Source of the DNA: Saxidomus purpurata
Lineage: Eukaryota > Mollusca > Bivalvia > Venerida > Veneridae
DNA: 64,000 bases
Assembly (NCBI GenBank): GCA_022818135.1
Contig: JAFMSR010000010.1
Span: 17,114,222-17,178,221 of the forward strand
Direction: 5' to 3'
Positions 1 through 11,009 of this stretch are shown piece after piece. Made by a program: the position numbers and the translations under genes. The stretch's first letter is position 1. The number at the start of each line of letters is the position of its first letter. The notes below the pieces were generated by a model. That model did no database searches, was not told where the DNA came from, and worked only from the letters and a program-made list of their open reading frames with translations.

Positions 1-1255
1 ACTAATGATCATTGTCCTTCTAAGGAAAATTCAATGTGCCCATATGTTCCATTATATACATTGCTGTATTTTGTTGGTTAATTTTTGTTTATAAAGTTTT
101 ACAAAAATTGTATCACCATATCATTTATTGTATCTTTAAGCTTTTCCCTGCCTTTATAAAATGAACTTGTCTCTTACTCAGATTGGACAATACTATTATT
201 TGTTGATAGGGATTCTCAGAAAATTTACAGACTGAATAGTAAGTAGATTAGTCATGATCTACACTGGTGTCAAGATTTTAAACACATAAACAGATTTTTG
301 ACAATTCTACATAACCAAGAATTTGAATATTTTGGTTTTAAAAGAAATACTTTAGTCAGTAAAGATTTATCATTCAGTAAATATTTGTCCTAAGGAAATA
401 CAGGATTGAGATCCAGGAATAAACTTTGTTTTTCTTTACGAATGATTCTGGTTTTCAAGTAACAGACTGCCCAGAAAATTAAAGTAAAATTATTAAACAG
501 TTATCACTCTTGGATATATTATGTTATCTCCAGAAGAATTTGATTGTTTTAGAGCCTGAATTACACAAATCTACTTTGTGATACATTTTGTAATTAAATT
601 AAATTGTGTATCATTGAGATGAAGCCTTCAAAAATGTTCAAATTATGTGAACATATCATTACCATAGATATATTATTTATGTCAAATTAGTGTCTTTCAT
701 GGGATGTATTTATGGTTAGCTTGATTAAATATCAATATGTATTAATACATGGAAAGAACATGTCGTTACAGTGTTATTGTTTATTTCCCTTCACTATTGG
801 GGGTTTCTTTTACTTGAGAAACTTCAGTTATTGCTATTGTCCAAACAAATTAACTTGATTCTGACATTTATGCATGAATATATTATTCAGTGACTGCACT
901 GAATAAATCAATTTTTAGTGAGAGTATCGTGCAATAGTGATACTTTTCGTTAGAATTACGGATTTTCTCGCCGGTTAACAATTGTTTATACTGTTCATGA
1001 TGTATTGACCGCTGTAGCTAAGTGGTTGTTAGTACATGTATGCAGTAAACTGATTTCTTTTTTAATTCATCTGGTACTAGTTTGTACAACGAATGCAGTT
1101 GATCACAGAATGCACGAGCATCACGTCACGATGACGTGGTTTCGGTTCTTTTTGAAAATATTTAAATGTTGAAAAATGAATAAGATGAAATAACATTATA
1201 TTTCTGAAATATAAAAAGTTAAAAACACTAATTGGCCAAACCATGAAAAAACTAA
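1..1255. other. AT-rich intergenic DNA
   Basis: No exon, tandem repeat or transposon signature is visible. Reading frames are short and closed, and there is no pair of splice sites flanking an open frame. Confidence 0.5.
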
Positions 1256-1261
1256 TTTAAC

Positions 1262-1345
1262 TTACACTGGCAGGATTCGAACGCACAAGGTACAGAGTAG
1301 AAATATTATAGAACAAGTTCGCTGCCAACTGAGCTACCGTCCTGG
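1262..1345 (-). repeat. tRNA-derived relic (SINE head or tRNA pseudogene)
   Basis: On the minus strand there is an A-box-like TAGCTCAGTTGGCAG (complement of 1322-1336) followed by a B-box-like GTTCGAATCC (complement of 1273-1282). These are the internal RNA polymerase III promoter elements of tRNA genes. The D stem, T stem and acceptor stem pair poorly, and the A-to-B distance is about 10 bases too long, so an intact tRNA is unlikely. A tRNA-derived SINE or a decayed tRNA copy fits better. Confidence 0.45.
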
Positions 1346-1502
1346 TAGAAATTATCCACAGACCTGAAAGATATTTTGTCAATTTTTTTAAACAGCTTAC
1401 CATGTGCACATTAGTAAAACGAAAACCAGAGATAAATATAGACAATAAATCGACCGTGAAATTATGTCAATAGAGGTCAGCAGGATCAGGTTAATTTGTG
1501 CG

Positions 1503-1890
1503 AGTAATATATAACGGAAATCACATGATCAAAATAATCTCAAAACAAAAGTAAATCTATGAAAAATGTTAGAAAATAAAATAAAAGCCGTTTGCCTGTA
1601 CATGTAAATATAAATTTAGCCTATTTTATGGCAACATATAAGTAGTCTAGAACTATACAGGTCTCAATCATATTTACAATCCTGTTGTGCTGAACACTTC
1701 AAGAAACTGAAATAATTTAGTTATGAAGTGTTAGCACAACCTGAAGGTGACTATGATTGAGACCTGTATAGTTCTAGAATATTTATATGTTGCAGCAAAC
1801 AACTTTCTTTATTTTCTTACATTTTTCACAAATCTACTTTTGTTTAGAGATTATTTTGGTCATGTGATTCCCCACCATATATATGTAAGT
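1503..1890. mobile_element. long-hairpin MITE / foldback element
   Basis: Two inverted arms of roughly 170-200 bp flank a spacer of about a dozen bases near 1707-1720. The arm phrase TCTAGAACTATACAGGTCTC (1648-1667) returns as its reverse complement near 1761-1780. The outer parts also pair: ATCACATGATCAAAATAATC near 1516 against GATTATTTTGGTCATGTGAT near 1849. The left arm carries an extra stretch of about 35 bases near 1596-1632. There is no coding capacity. This is the architecture of a non-autonomous foldback transposon; the superfamily is not determined. Confidence 0.75.
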
Positions 1891-1918
1891 GGAAAAGTTG
1901 CTTCCAGTATTGTTTTTT

Positions 1919-2570
1919 GTTAGCTCATTAGGATCGCATTCTGTCCGTCGTCCGGCCGTCCACCATTTCCTTCAAACAACATCTCCTCTGAAACCACTGG
2001 GCCAGTGTTGATGAAACTTTGCAGGGATTTTCCTTGCATGAAGCTCTATCAAAGGTGTTTAAAGAATTGTATTCCATGCAGAACTCTGGTTGCTATGGCA
2101 ACAAATAGGAAAAACTTAAAAAATCTTCTCTGAAACCACAAGGCCCAGAGCTTAGATATTTAGCATGTAGCATTGTCTAGTGGACCTCTACAAAGTTTGT
2201 TCAAATTATGACCCCCAGGTCAAAATTGACCCCGCCCGGGGGTCACTTGGTTTTACATAGGCTTATATAGGAAAAACTTTTAAAATCTTCTTCTCTAAAA
2301 CCACATGGCCTAGAGCTTAGATATTTAGCTTGTAGCATTGCCTAGTAGACTTCTTCAAAGTTTGTTCAAATCATACTCCTGGGGTCAATATTGGCCCCGC
2401 CCAGGGGGTCACTTGTTTTACAAAGACGTATATAGGAAAACCTATTCATTTTGTATGTAACATTGTCTTGTGGTCTTTCACCTACTTTGTTCATATCATG
2501 CCTCTTAGGTCAAAAGTGGACTTGTATTCAGGTGAGCGATATAGGGCCATCATGGCCCTCTTGTTATCCA
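1919..2570. repeat. bivalve-type degenerate tandem module
   Basis: Two units of about 175 bp can be aligned at roughly 2100-2270 and 2275-2440. They share GAGCTTAGATATTTAGC, the GTAGCATTG..CTAGT phrase and ACAAAGTTTGTTCAAAT. The block opens with CTGTCCGTCGTCCGGCCGTC and closes with GGTGAGCGATATAGGGCCAT..GGCCCTCTTG. From memory, blocks with this opening and closing are dispersed in many copies in bivalve genomes. No coding function is seen. Confidence 0.7.
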
Positions 2571-2670
2571 AAATCCACTTTCCTTGTCACCTTAACACTC
2601 TGTAGGAGTTAAGCGCACAGAAATTCAGTTTTTTCATTATCACAGCCAATCTACATAAAAAAGTTAAATG

Positions 2671-2958
2671 TCAACAGTGAACTTTTGTGCTCTCACTCAA
2701 TATCCGGAGACACTGTACAAATTTCCAATACACAGCTGCCATGTCTTCTGGCGTGGAGTAATAGTTGAACTCTTCTATCACAAAATATAGTCCTGAAGAA
2801 GACAAAGTAACTGTTAAGTAATCAGAAATGGCCAAATATTTACAAAACAGTGATAAATACAACTTACATTTCACCAAGACATCCACAGACAGCTCTAATA
2901 TGGAGACTTGTTGACTGGTGTCACATCCTATAGTATTTGTGACGTCACGAAGTGACAC
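2671..2958 (-). CDS. possible terminal coding exon, unknown protein
   Basis: A minus-strand frame is open for 95 codons and ends in a TGA. The frame is preceded by a good acceptor (TTCCCTCAG on the minus strand, complement near 2958-2966). The product looks protein-like: it starts SLRDVTNTIGCDTSQQ and ends EDMAAVYWKFVQCLRILSES-TKVHC. A possible short intron is also visible (GTAAGTTG to CTTCTTCAG, complement of about 2792-2866). Removing it would create a stop at the join, so either it is retained or the locus is decayed. I do not recognise a family. No upstream minus-strand exon was found before the LINE at 3.3 kb. Confidence 0.3.
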   Translation of the reverse strand: MSLRDVTNTIGCDTSQQVSILELSVDVLVKCKLYLSLFCKYLAISDYLTVTLSSSGLYFVIEEFNYYSTPEDMAAVYWKFVQCLRILSESTKVHC

Positions 2959-3299
2959 TGAGGGAATTTTAATGTCTGCTTATGTTTAGCCGTTAAATGA
3001 ATTGAAAACGAACCGAATCCTTCAAAATTTAAGAAAGGGATGGGTAATAAAGTTATTAATTTATTTATTTTACGTGTATTATTTGAGGTAGTAACTGGAC
3101 GACTCTTAACATTTTGGCTTTATCAGGGCAATTACTACACACTGTATCGGCAAAACGCAACGGCTCCAACTACGATGCTGCTCCGACTAACGTAACGACA
3201 AGGCTCCAACTAAACATGGCCAATTTCATAAACAAAACACACGTGAGTATAACAGATTTGTGTATTTTTTATAGTTATTCACACATTCTGATGAAATGA

Positions 3300-4420
3300 A
3301 TACTCCTACGGAATGCCCACATCTGTCCTGCATGACTGTAGCTTGTCGGCTTTTTCAGACATCCGTATATACGTGTGTAAGAAATGCAAGTTGAATGCTG
3401 AGGATTCAATGGTAAACATTGCGAAAACAGACCAAAATGCATGGATTTTGCACAAAATGAGCGAAGTTAAGGTGTTTAGGATAAAACAAATGCTCTTGGT
3501 GGGAGACCAGGCTGTTGAGGCATACTCTTTAGTGGTACGCACATAGGTCTTGTATGCTTTGGCTTTGGCATCAGATGGGCTTGCGCGTATGTTTCTTCTT
3601 ATGAAAGGCATTGTGTAATTTGCTTTTTTTGTAATGTTGTTGACATGTGTTTTCCAGGAAAGATCTTTGGTGATAGTGACTCCAAGATATTTTGCGTTAT
3701 CTGTGGTTTTCAGGCGGGTTCCATGGATGAAGTATTCAGATAAGGTTGGAGTACGCTTGGTTGAAATGTGGATCACTGCGCACTTGTCCGGTTTGAAGGC
3801 CATCTGCCAGTCTCTTTCCTAGCCAAATAGTTGATCAAGGCCACTTTGTAGTTGATGTGCATCTTCTTGGCTCTTGATCGGTCTGTATAGTAGGCAATCA
3901 TCAGCAAATAGGCAAGCTGTGGGTTTTACTCTAGAAGGAAGATGCGCAATGATTCATCAGGTCTGGTCGATTGGTCAAGAATAAGTCGAGTATGTTGTCA
4001 CCCCACGGGTAGGAAAGGTTATAACTTGAGTAAGATCTAGCTCTGGTTCTAGCAGCAGGAACTCTTCATTGATTGATTTCCTGTACCGGTGCCCTGATAT
4101 GGTGTTTGACTGCCAGTTGATATTAGCAGGGTCCGTATATTATACGGACCCTGATATTACGAAGATTAAAGTCGCCTGTTATCCATATGGTGGATTTTTT
4201 GTATTTATTACAAATCGATGATATAGCTTCATAGAGTTTGAAAGCATCGTCCTCATTATTGTTTGTTGGTCTATAGGCAGAACCAATTATGAGAGTTTCT
4301 TATACATTCTATCTTTTGGAATAGAATATCACATTCAGTGCTTACCTCGACTGGTTCACTTATAATGTTGTCTCTAATAAGGTGTAGCAGGAATGCTTAT
4401 TTTACAGTTATTTCTTTTCA
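3300..4420 (-). mobile_element. internally deleted non-LTR retrotransposon (LINE), minus strand
   Basis: Reading the minus strand from about 4400 downwards gives an apurinic-endonuclease segment (LLIRDNIISEPVEVSTECD, then YRPTNNNED, WITGDFNL, and later ITFPTRG, ILDLFLTNRPDL). Near 3950 it jumps directly into reverse transcriptase at LFADDCLLY, the catalytic ADD box. It continues with MAFKPDKCAVIHIS and AKYLGVTITKDLSWKTHV as an open frame at 3306-3803. The finger and palm region between endonuclease and catalytic box is missing, so the copy has lost about 1 kb and cannot be active. Several frameshifts are also present. The order of domains is that of Jockey/CR1-like LINEs; I cannot fix the clade. 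Confidence 0.8.
4127..4153. repeat. 27-bp perfect palindrome inserted in the LINE endonuclease
   Basis: CAGGGTCCGTAT, three bases (ATT), then the exact reverse complement ATACGGACCCTG. It interrupts the endonuclease frame between NLRNI and NWQSN. The hexamer ATATTA stands on both sides (4120-4125 and 4154-4159), as a target-site duplication would. It looks like the two abutting ends of a cut-and-paste element; hAT ends often begin with CAG, but that assignment is an inference. Confidence 0.6.
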
Positions 4421-4424
4421 ACAT

Positions 4425-5700
4425 CTTCTAAATACCAATGTTGAAATGTTCCTATTTTGTGACCTAGTGTTATTCAATACAACTTACATGCAGGCTGTTT
4501 TGTTAATCAGTCATCTGACACTATTTCATCTAAGTTTAGTATCCTTATTGTGAAAAGTATGCACTTCTTGCTTTTTATCCTTCGTTGTTAAAATAGTAAA
4601 TACAGAGAGGGTGGTTCATTTATTATTATTTTCATTCTTTGTTACATTTAAAACATTAAGGTCTATACAGGTGATAGCAATATTTTTGTAGCAGTCCTTT
4701 TGCAGGTAAATGTTTACAGTGTACTGTATTTCATAAAGAATGATTTGACTAATTTGGCGGGAGAATTTTGCTATATATACTGAAGTTTCTCTATGTACTG
4801 TGCCAGTTCTATAGACATTCAAGGAAGCGTATACCTGTTTTCGCCAGGTTGGTGTTTTTCACTTTTCTTTCTTTCCCGTCTCTACATTTTGATACATTTA
4901 AATTGTATTGGTGTTTTGACAATTAACTTGGTTAAAATAGATATTCATAAAAAGGAAGTATTTGTTGCCTAATAAATAAAGGTATAGTGAAAATAAAATA
5001 CTTTTGTACTCTGACCTGGTTATTTTCTTAGTTACCCTAAAATTTCAATACATGTATACATTGTAATACAGAATATGTACCTGGGTTAATTTAAAACAGG
5101 AAATTGTGTTCGCTTTTGTCCGTCTTTTGTCTGTCGGTCAGTCCTGTTACAAAGGATTAGACTTCCTCCATAACCATCAATTTAGGACTAGGTTGATACT
5201 GCAAAATGAAATGCATTTCAGCAGTCGGTGAGAGTTTGGGTAGTCGCACTGGCCAAAAACCTTATAAGTTATAATGTATGTCTATGGAAATGTATTTAGC
5301 ATACTTATACCGAGTACAAACTGAGATGACAACTGCATCTATAACTTGTACGGAGCCTTCAAAAATGAAACACTAATTACTAGTGTGCTAGTATAATTGC
5401 ATTTATTGCTTCGCAACATTTTGATGGAGACATCTTCGTAACAGCATTTATGCCGGAAATCCGAACATAAAAGTATGGGCAATGTTACACAGCAAGATTA
5501 TCACGAGATTGTCTTTTATACAAAACAAAAGTTTAGGAGGAAACTTATCAGTTTCATGAACCAATGTTTTTAGGAAATACATGTACTTAAATGTGACGAG
5601 AAGATTTAGAAATAATATGAAATAGGAATTTATGCGAATGACCAACATAATAGCTATTACCCTTAAACATTTGATTTTGTATATTCCTATTTTAAGTGTT
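4425..5700. other. intergenic DNA with one decayed repeat block
   Basis: No gene is supported. Around 5098-5350 there is a block opening with TTTTGTCCGTCTTTTGTCTG that resembles the head of the bivalve repeat modules seen elsewhere here. The rest is AT-rich, with short chance frames on both strands. Confidence 0.4.
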
Positions 5701-5703
5701 CAT

Positions 5704-6460
5704 GAATAATTAGGGCGACTAATATGAGAATTATTATTCCAAATAATGTTTCCTGTTTAAATGTAAGATAGTTCCGAGTAATCTTTGTGACTTTTGTTCT
5801 ATGGCTCCAGAAACTGTTCAACACTTGTTTTGGGAGTGTGAAATAATCCAACAGTTTTGGGTGGAAATACATAAATACTTAACAATTAAAGGATATGAAA
5901 TTGCTCCATTGACATTTGAAACTATTTCTTTTGGTTTATTAGAGCACCAATTAGAAGGGGACAAATCAAATATCGCTAATTTCATTATTATTTTAGCAAA
6001 GTATTTTATATTTAAAAACAAATGCAACAAAACTTTACCTTCCATTGAAATGTTTGTGTACTATTTGAACAGTAAAATTAAGTTAGAACATGTAATAGCA
6101 ACGATGAGAAATAAGACTGGCATATTTAACCAAAAATGGAGGGCGTTTATGGCATAATACACGCTAAATACATAAACAAAACATATTTTCAAAAGCAGAA
6201 CATTTCGAACCTTTCGAGCTTTTCTAGCTCTTCTCTATCACTTCATATACTTTCTTTCTTTCTTCTTTCTCTTTATACTTTTCAATTATAAAAAAAATCC
6301 TTAAAGTATGTGAACCAACATTTCGGGTTTTAAAATATAGTAAATAGTTACCATGGATTATTTGTATGTTTGAATATTAGATAAGAATTGTAAACAAACT
6401 ATTTGAATGTATATGTACTGAAAGGAAATAAAAATGGTAAAAGCGAATAATTAGGGCGAC
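5704..6460 (+). mobile_element. 5'-truncated L1-type LINE with 16-bp target-site duplication
   Basis: GAATAATTAGGGCGAC occurs at 5704-5719 and again, identical over 16 bases, at 6445-6460. The 725 bp between them are a 5'-truncated retrotransposon: the end of the ORF2-like frame, then about 285 bp of 3' untranslated sequence ending in AAATAAAAATGGTAAAAGC. Perfect duplications with 5' truncation are the hallmark of target-primed reverse transcription. The undamaged duplication argues for a fairly recent insertion, although the coding part already has a frame break near its 5' end. Confidence 0.85.
5743..6157 (+). pseudogene. C-terminal fragment of L1-type ORF2 protein
   Basis: The frame reads LFKCKIVPSNLCDFCSM, then APETVQHLFWECEIIQQFW and runs to a TAA at 6155-6157. 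CxxC followed by H and C (NLCDFC...QHLFWEC) is the zinc-knuckle-like C-terminal motif of L1 ORF2 proteins, downstream of the reverse transcriptase. The ATG at 5801 is internal; coding continues upstream of it to a stop near 5740, beyond which the match shifts frame. Endonuclease and reverse transcriptase are absent, so this is a dead fragment. Confidence 0.8.
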
Positions 6461-6599
6461 GGGCGAACAGACAGACAGACGTCACAAAATCTGACGCTGA
6501 GGGTGTGTTTCATTTTTTTAAAACCAAAGAATGACATTTGAAGATCACCTGACATCTATAATACAATAGACTCAAACATTGTTTAACATCCTGCCACCG

Positions 6600-6890
6600 C
6601 TATCAAACGATAGAGTGGCCAGTGCAAATATAAATCCACCTTCCATTAAAGCAAGGGACATAAGACATTAATTTTTGGTGAAGGATAGAAGCATTTCAAA
6701 TTCAGCATAGAGTTGCTTTTCTGCTCAATATTTTCAATGCTTTTAGAAAATGAATAGTCATACACAGGGTATTTTCAACACATGCCAACAGTCATACGAA
6801 AAGCGATGGAAATGCGTCTAAAATCTAGTGCTCATTCTTTGGAGTACTCTCCATTGGACTGCATACAAAAGCAACTAGACAGAAAACAAG
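6600..6890. repeat. dispersed duplicated segment, copy A part 1
   Basis: Phrases here recur diverged at 35.9-36.1 kb in the same orientation and order. Examples are AAAATGAATAG, CCAACAGTCATACGAAAAGCG (there CCAACTGTCATACGAAGAGCG) and GAGTACTCTCCATTGGACTG (there AAGTACTCTCCCTTGGACTG). The matching minus-strand frame at 35828-36109 is open for 93 codons but is broken by stops here, so conserved coding is not supported. Confidence 0.5.
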
Positions 6891-8170
6891 TTTAAGTGTT
6901 TCTTAAACCTACATAGATACTTTGTTCAAAGAAGAATAACACATTTGCTCTATATATAGTTTTTATTGTAGTGAGCACTTGGGCAAGCTTAAAATGTTTC
7001 TAAATCTGACAATTTTCATCATATCCATTTCATTTACATTCAAATACTGGCATAACATAAATCATATTACAACAGAACATTAAACATAGCTGAAACATAT
7101 CAGTTCAATATATCATTGGAGCCATCTTTCACCTCACATCAATGTGAGCATATGTCATATTTTAGTGGACAAGTTCCGAGACGCATGTAATTGTGACGAC
7201 TTCGTAATGCATTATTACGTAAATGTATAAACAGTGCATTGAACTCGTTATAAAATCAAATCATGAACATGAAATGTCATTTCAGGTTTATAAATACAAA
7301 TTCTGTGGAACACTAAGTCCTTGATATAACCATCTTTGGCATCATAGCTTGCCTCTTAAAAAGATCTTTAATACGTTGGTGGCGTTGCAGTTGCGCCCCC
7401 TGAGCGCAGTGAATTGAAATAGCTGACATATAATCTGTATATGATATAGATATGCTCATGTCCTTTAACCTGTATCCATTTTTGCATTTAGAAATTCCAC
7501 AAACTATGATTATAGAAATCAGAATCAATATTCGCCCATGTAAATTTAATACAGGACACAAAGTAGTACCATTATAAGCAATTGCTACCCATTGTCCATC
7601 TTTATGAACTTATTCAATAGATATACTAAAATATACTAGTATATGCAGATTGAAATACCATATCTGAACGATTTCTCACTTCTCAAACACCCTGCATACG
7701 CTAATAATGCTCAGATAATTATCTGATTCTTGATACTGTTTTCAAAACAACAGATCACAAGTCATTGATTCTTTCTTTACAGTTTTCGTAAAAAGCTTAC
7801 GTATAACAGCTTCTTATAGATTTTGACTAGCGTTAAATCAGTTGGCAATGACATACCATATAATAGTGCCTCGATATAACACTATAATATAATTTCAACA
7901 CAGCACTGAATAAATTTGAAGACTGAACAACAGAACACAGATATATCAAAAATGAATGGCTTGACCGGAAAGATGTCCTTTTCTCCCAAAGAATTATTTA
8001 AACCGAATAAAACCTGTTATAGCATCTGGTGGTACTGTGGGCTCGAGCATCCTCCAATAGTTCTGGGATCAAGGTCACATTATCGGCCAAGAATACCACA
8101 ATATCAGGTAAATCATCTATATCGTTAGACAATAACTGAAAAAACATATATGAACATTAGCATACATTCA
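6890..8170. other. intergenic DNA, nothing recognised
   Basis: Two frames of 70-82 codons (minus 7313-7561, plus 7916-8128) are open, but neither shows a family signature, repeat match or splice context. I treat both as chance. Confidence 0.4.
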
Positions 8171-8179
8171 TATGATAAT

Positions 8180-8960
8180 TCTGTTTATGATTATCATTTC
8201 TCCTCGCATATTATCCTGGTTTGTCAGCCTCTATACATGGGATATTAGATTGATCAAAGTAATTATAGAAGCAGCCACGCACATAACATAGTATTGGCTT
8301 CTTAGCCTCCATACACGACATATTCAGCTTATCAACGCAATTTAAGACGCAGCCACGGCAATAATAAACATACATAGCCTATATCAGGCGCGTAAATTAA
8401 ACTTAGTATATAAATACCATCGCAAAATGATTAATTACATTACATGTATCACATATTGTCTTGGCTTGTCAGCCTCGATACACGGACTATTCAACTTATC
8501 AAAGCAATCTAAGAAGCAGATACGGCAATAATTAACATACATAGCCTATATAAGGCGCGTTAATCAAACTTAATATATTGATACCATCGCAAAATAATCA
8601 TTTACATTGCATGTATCACATACCATCATGGCTTGTCAGCCTCCATGCATGATATATCAATACCATCACATAATAGTTATTTACATTGCATGTATCACAT
8701 ATTATCATGGCTTGTCAGCCTCCATGTATGGTATATTAATACCATCACATTATAATTATTTACATTCCATGTTTCACATATTATCATGGTTCATCAGCCT
8801 CCATACATCATGTATCACATATTATCATGACTTTTCAGCTTTCATACATGGTATATTAATTAATACCATCACAGAATAATTATTTACAGTACAAAATGAT
8901 ATGCATGTATCACATATTATCAAGGCTTGTCAGCCTAAACATATAATTATATATGCCTAT
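8180..8960. repeat. nested degenerate minisatellite
   Basis: The phrase CATGTATCACATATTATCATG followed by GCTTGTCAGCCTCCAT recurs with changes near 8441, 8609, 8690, 8768, 8809 and 8903. The local period is about 80 bp (CATCACATAATAATTATTTACATTG links the units). The left half has a longer unit of about 170 bp that includes GCAGCCACGGCAATAATAAACATACATAGCC. A plus frame of 90 codons at 8607-8879 is only the translated repeat. Confidence 0.75.
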
Positions 8961-9289
8961 CACTTATAAAGGCAGCAAAGCCTGAACAAATTTATTTTAC
9001 AAAAACAAGTTCCGAAAATACTTACACCATTTTTACATTGAGTGTAGTTTTCTTTATTTATGATCTACAATGTTGGAGATAAATCTACCACTCACGCACA
9101 ACTGCCAAAATGTTGCCGAAAACCATAACGGTAAAATTTAAACACCGCTAACTTTGTCTAACTGCAGTTTACTTTCGGAATTGTAACAATGGGCGGAACA
9201 AACAAACCCAATTTGTCACCTCAAAATTCTGAACATGCTTTGAATGAAATATAGGTTAATTTACTATATGAGTTGAAGCGAACCAATCT

Positions 9290-9810
9290 ACCTCTAAATT
9301 ATCCCACTTGCTTTCAATCAAGTGTAAAATAAGAAAATAGAATCCAAACATATCTTTGTCAACAATCTTTGACAAATAATCAGCTCTTTCACTGTCCTCC
9401 CACATCCAAAACATTTCTATGCCTTAACCAGTATCCACAATGTGTTGCAAATCAAGATTCATACTCCTTCTAATAACTGCCTGGTTGTCCGTAAACCACT
9501 TACCTTTGTGTCTAGGTAGTACGTGAGCGAGAGACTGCATAAATTCATAAACCGCTATAACTTTTCTACAAGTCGAGGATCGTACCTTTAGGTCATTTGT
9601 CTGCAAACACTGAGCAAGTCCATTTACAGTTTCTACTTCATACCATGCAAACCCCGTTCCAGAAACATTATTAAATACAAATTAAGTGAAAACAATCAGC
9701 AAAATTGATCTTGCTAATGTTCACAACTCGTATATTGTCTACCCAAAATTTGAACTGAGCTACATTTTGTATTTCATAGCGGCATTCACCCGGAAACATA
9801 CTTTTAAGAT
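9290..9810 (-). mobile_element. DIRS-like retrotransposon relic, RNase H region
   Basis: On the minus strand, from high to low coordinate, the fragments read QFKFWVDNIRVVN, then VSGTGFAWYEVE, SSTCRKVIAVYEFMQSLAHV, KWFTDNQAV, ADYLSKIVDKDMFGF and VDWFA. These match in order the tether/RNase H segment of DIRS-type retroelements (FW..NI; DASG.G; RELxAV; WxTDNQAV; ADxxSRxxDxDDW; DRFA). The frame shifts once near 9665 and has a stop near 9424. No reverse transcriptase, tyrosine recombinase or terminal repeats are seen here. A Gypsy-like origin is the alternative, but the WFTDNQAV/ADYLSK/WFA combination favours DIRS. Confidence 0.55.
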
Positions 9811-9904
9811 ATACATGTAGTGCATGTAGTGATTCAATTAAGACTTGCAAGGACTTCTATCTGGATTTTCTTTGAGGATGTGGTCAAATTGTAATGCTAC
9901 TCTT

Positions 9905-10960
9905 TTTCATGTAGTCTTGTATTGGGATTGCAGGGCAAACAGTTTGATGGCGTGACGGAACCCTTTTTGGCGTTTTTTAACAAACTAGTTAAGAACACGA
10001 AAACATATTTGTCAATCTTAGAAGGTTACTCGATATACTACGCAGGAACAGAACGAGTTTTCATCCCCCGTTGGCTATCTCACATTAAGAGTGAGATGAA
10101 TCCTTGATCCAATTTAGCAAACTTAACACTTCTACCATAGTAAAGGTCGGACTGTATGTTGTAAATAATGCCCTCTCCTGGCAACATATATATAAGTAAT
10201 GTTGGAATACAGTGTATGTACTTTCTTGCATCAAAAAAGTCACAAAGACCTGTTTCTTTATAAATTCTTTATTCGATCTGATTGTCGTTCAGAGAGAACA
10301 TGTTTCATAAATGTTTTATTTGTTCAAGATGTATTTGTCTGTACACGGATTTTTAAATGTGTTATGAGCTTTAAGAGTGCCTTGCAAATAAAACAATAAA
10401 AAGCTTTAAAGTCACATGACCACTTTGAGTTTGCACCCAATTGTATCCAATTATTTGAAGCTCTGATCACAATAGCAAGAACGATGTCTTGTCTACGAAG
10501 CCCACAATCAGCGTTTTGCTTTTGCAAATTAAATTACACTCTATAAATAAAGCAGTAATTTTATTTTAAATGATAATGCAAAAAGTAAGAAAAAACTTTG
10601 TGACAATAGATTTTCAAAAAGAAACAAAATAAAGGCATATGTCGATGCTTGTTTTAAAACAAATAGAACACAGTTCACTATTCCATCAGTGAATCATTAT
10701 TCTTCCCGAGCTAATTCAATGCGATCATGATACTTTGGTGATATAATAATGTTTAAAAATGCATCATTCACCAGGAGTGTTTGGAATATGATGAAAATAC
10801 ATTTAAAATTCTAAAATAAAAAAAATGTAAATCAAAAATGTTTAAATAAGCATCATTAAAGGTGATAGATAAAAACCATATTTGAAACAAACCAAAGACA
10901 CCATGATGCAAGATTCCAAAATGCAATTAAAACTTGTTTTTATTTGTTCGTATTAATTTA
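9905..10960. repeat. dispersed duplicated segment, copy A part 2
   Basis: The 20-mer GATGAATCCTTGATCCAATT (10095-10114) is identical at 36481-36500. GGTTACTCGATATACT and GTCTTGTATTGGGA match in the same order. Downstream phrases (GTCACATGACCACTTTG, CTAATTCAATGCGATCATG, TAATAATGTTTAAAA) have diverged counterparts at 12.0-13.0 kb and 36.8-37.4 kb. A plus frame at 9922-10107 reads YSIYYAGTERVFIPRWLSH but is closed in the sister copy, so it is probably not a conserved gene. Confidence 0.55.
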
Positions 10961-10970
10961 ATGTACTTAC

Positions 10971-11006
10971 AATACAATACAATACAATACAATACAATAC
11001 AATACA
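10971..11006. repeat. (AATAC)n microsatellite, possible retroposon tail
   Basis: Seven full AATAC units. On the minus strand an AATAAA (in CTATAAATAAACTTTG) precedes the (GTATT)n run by a few bases. That is the 3' architecture of LINEs that end in short satellites instead of poly-A. Confidence 0.7.
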
Positions 11007-11009
11007 AAG

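Noticed and set aside
1262..1345. Functional tRNA gene
   Set aside because: A and B boxes are present, but stems do not pair and spacing is wrong.
9922..10107. Plus frame YSIYYAGTERVFIPRWLSH as a conserved gene
   Set aside because: The sister copy at 36.3-36.5 kb is full of stops in this frame.
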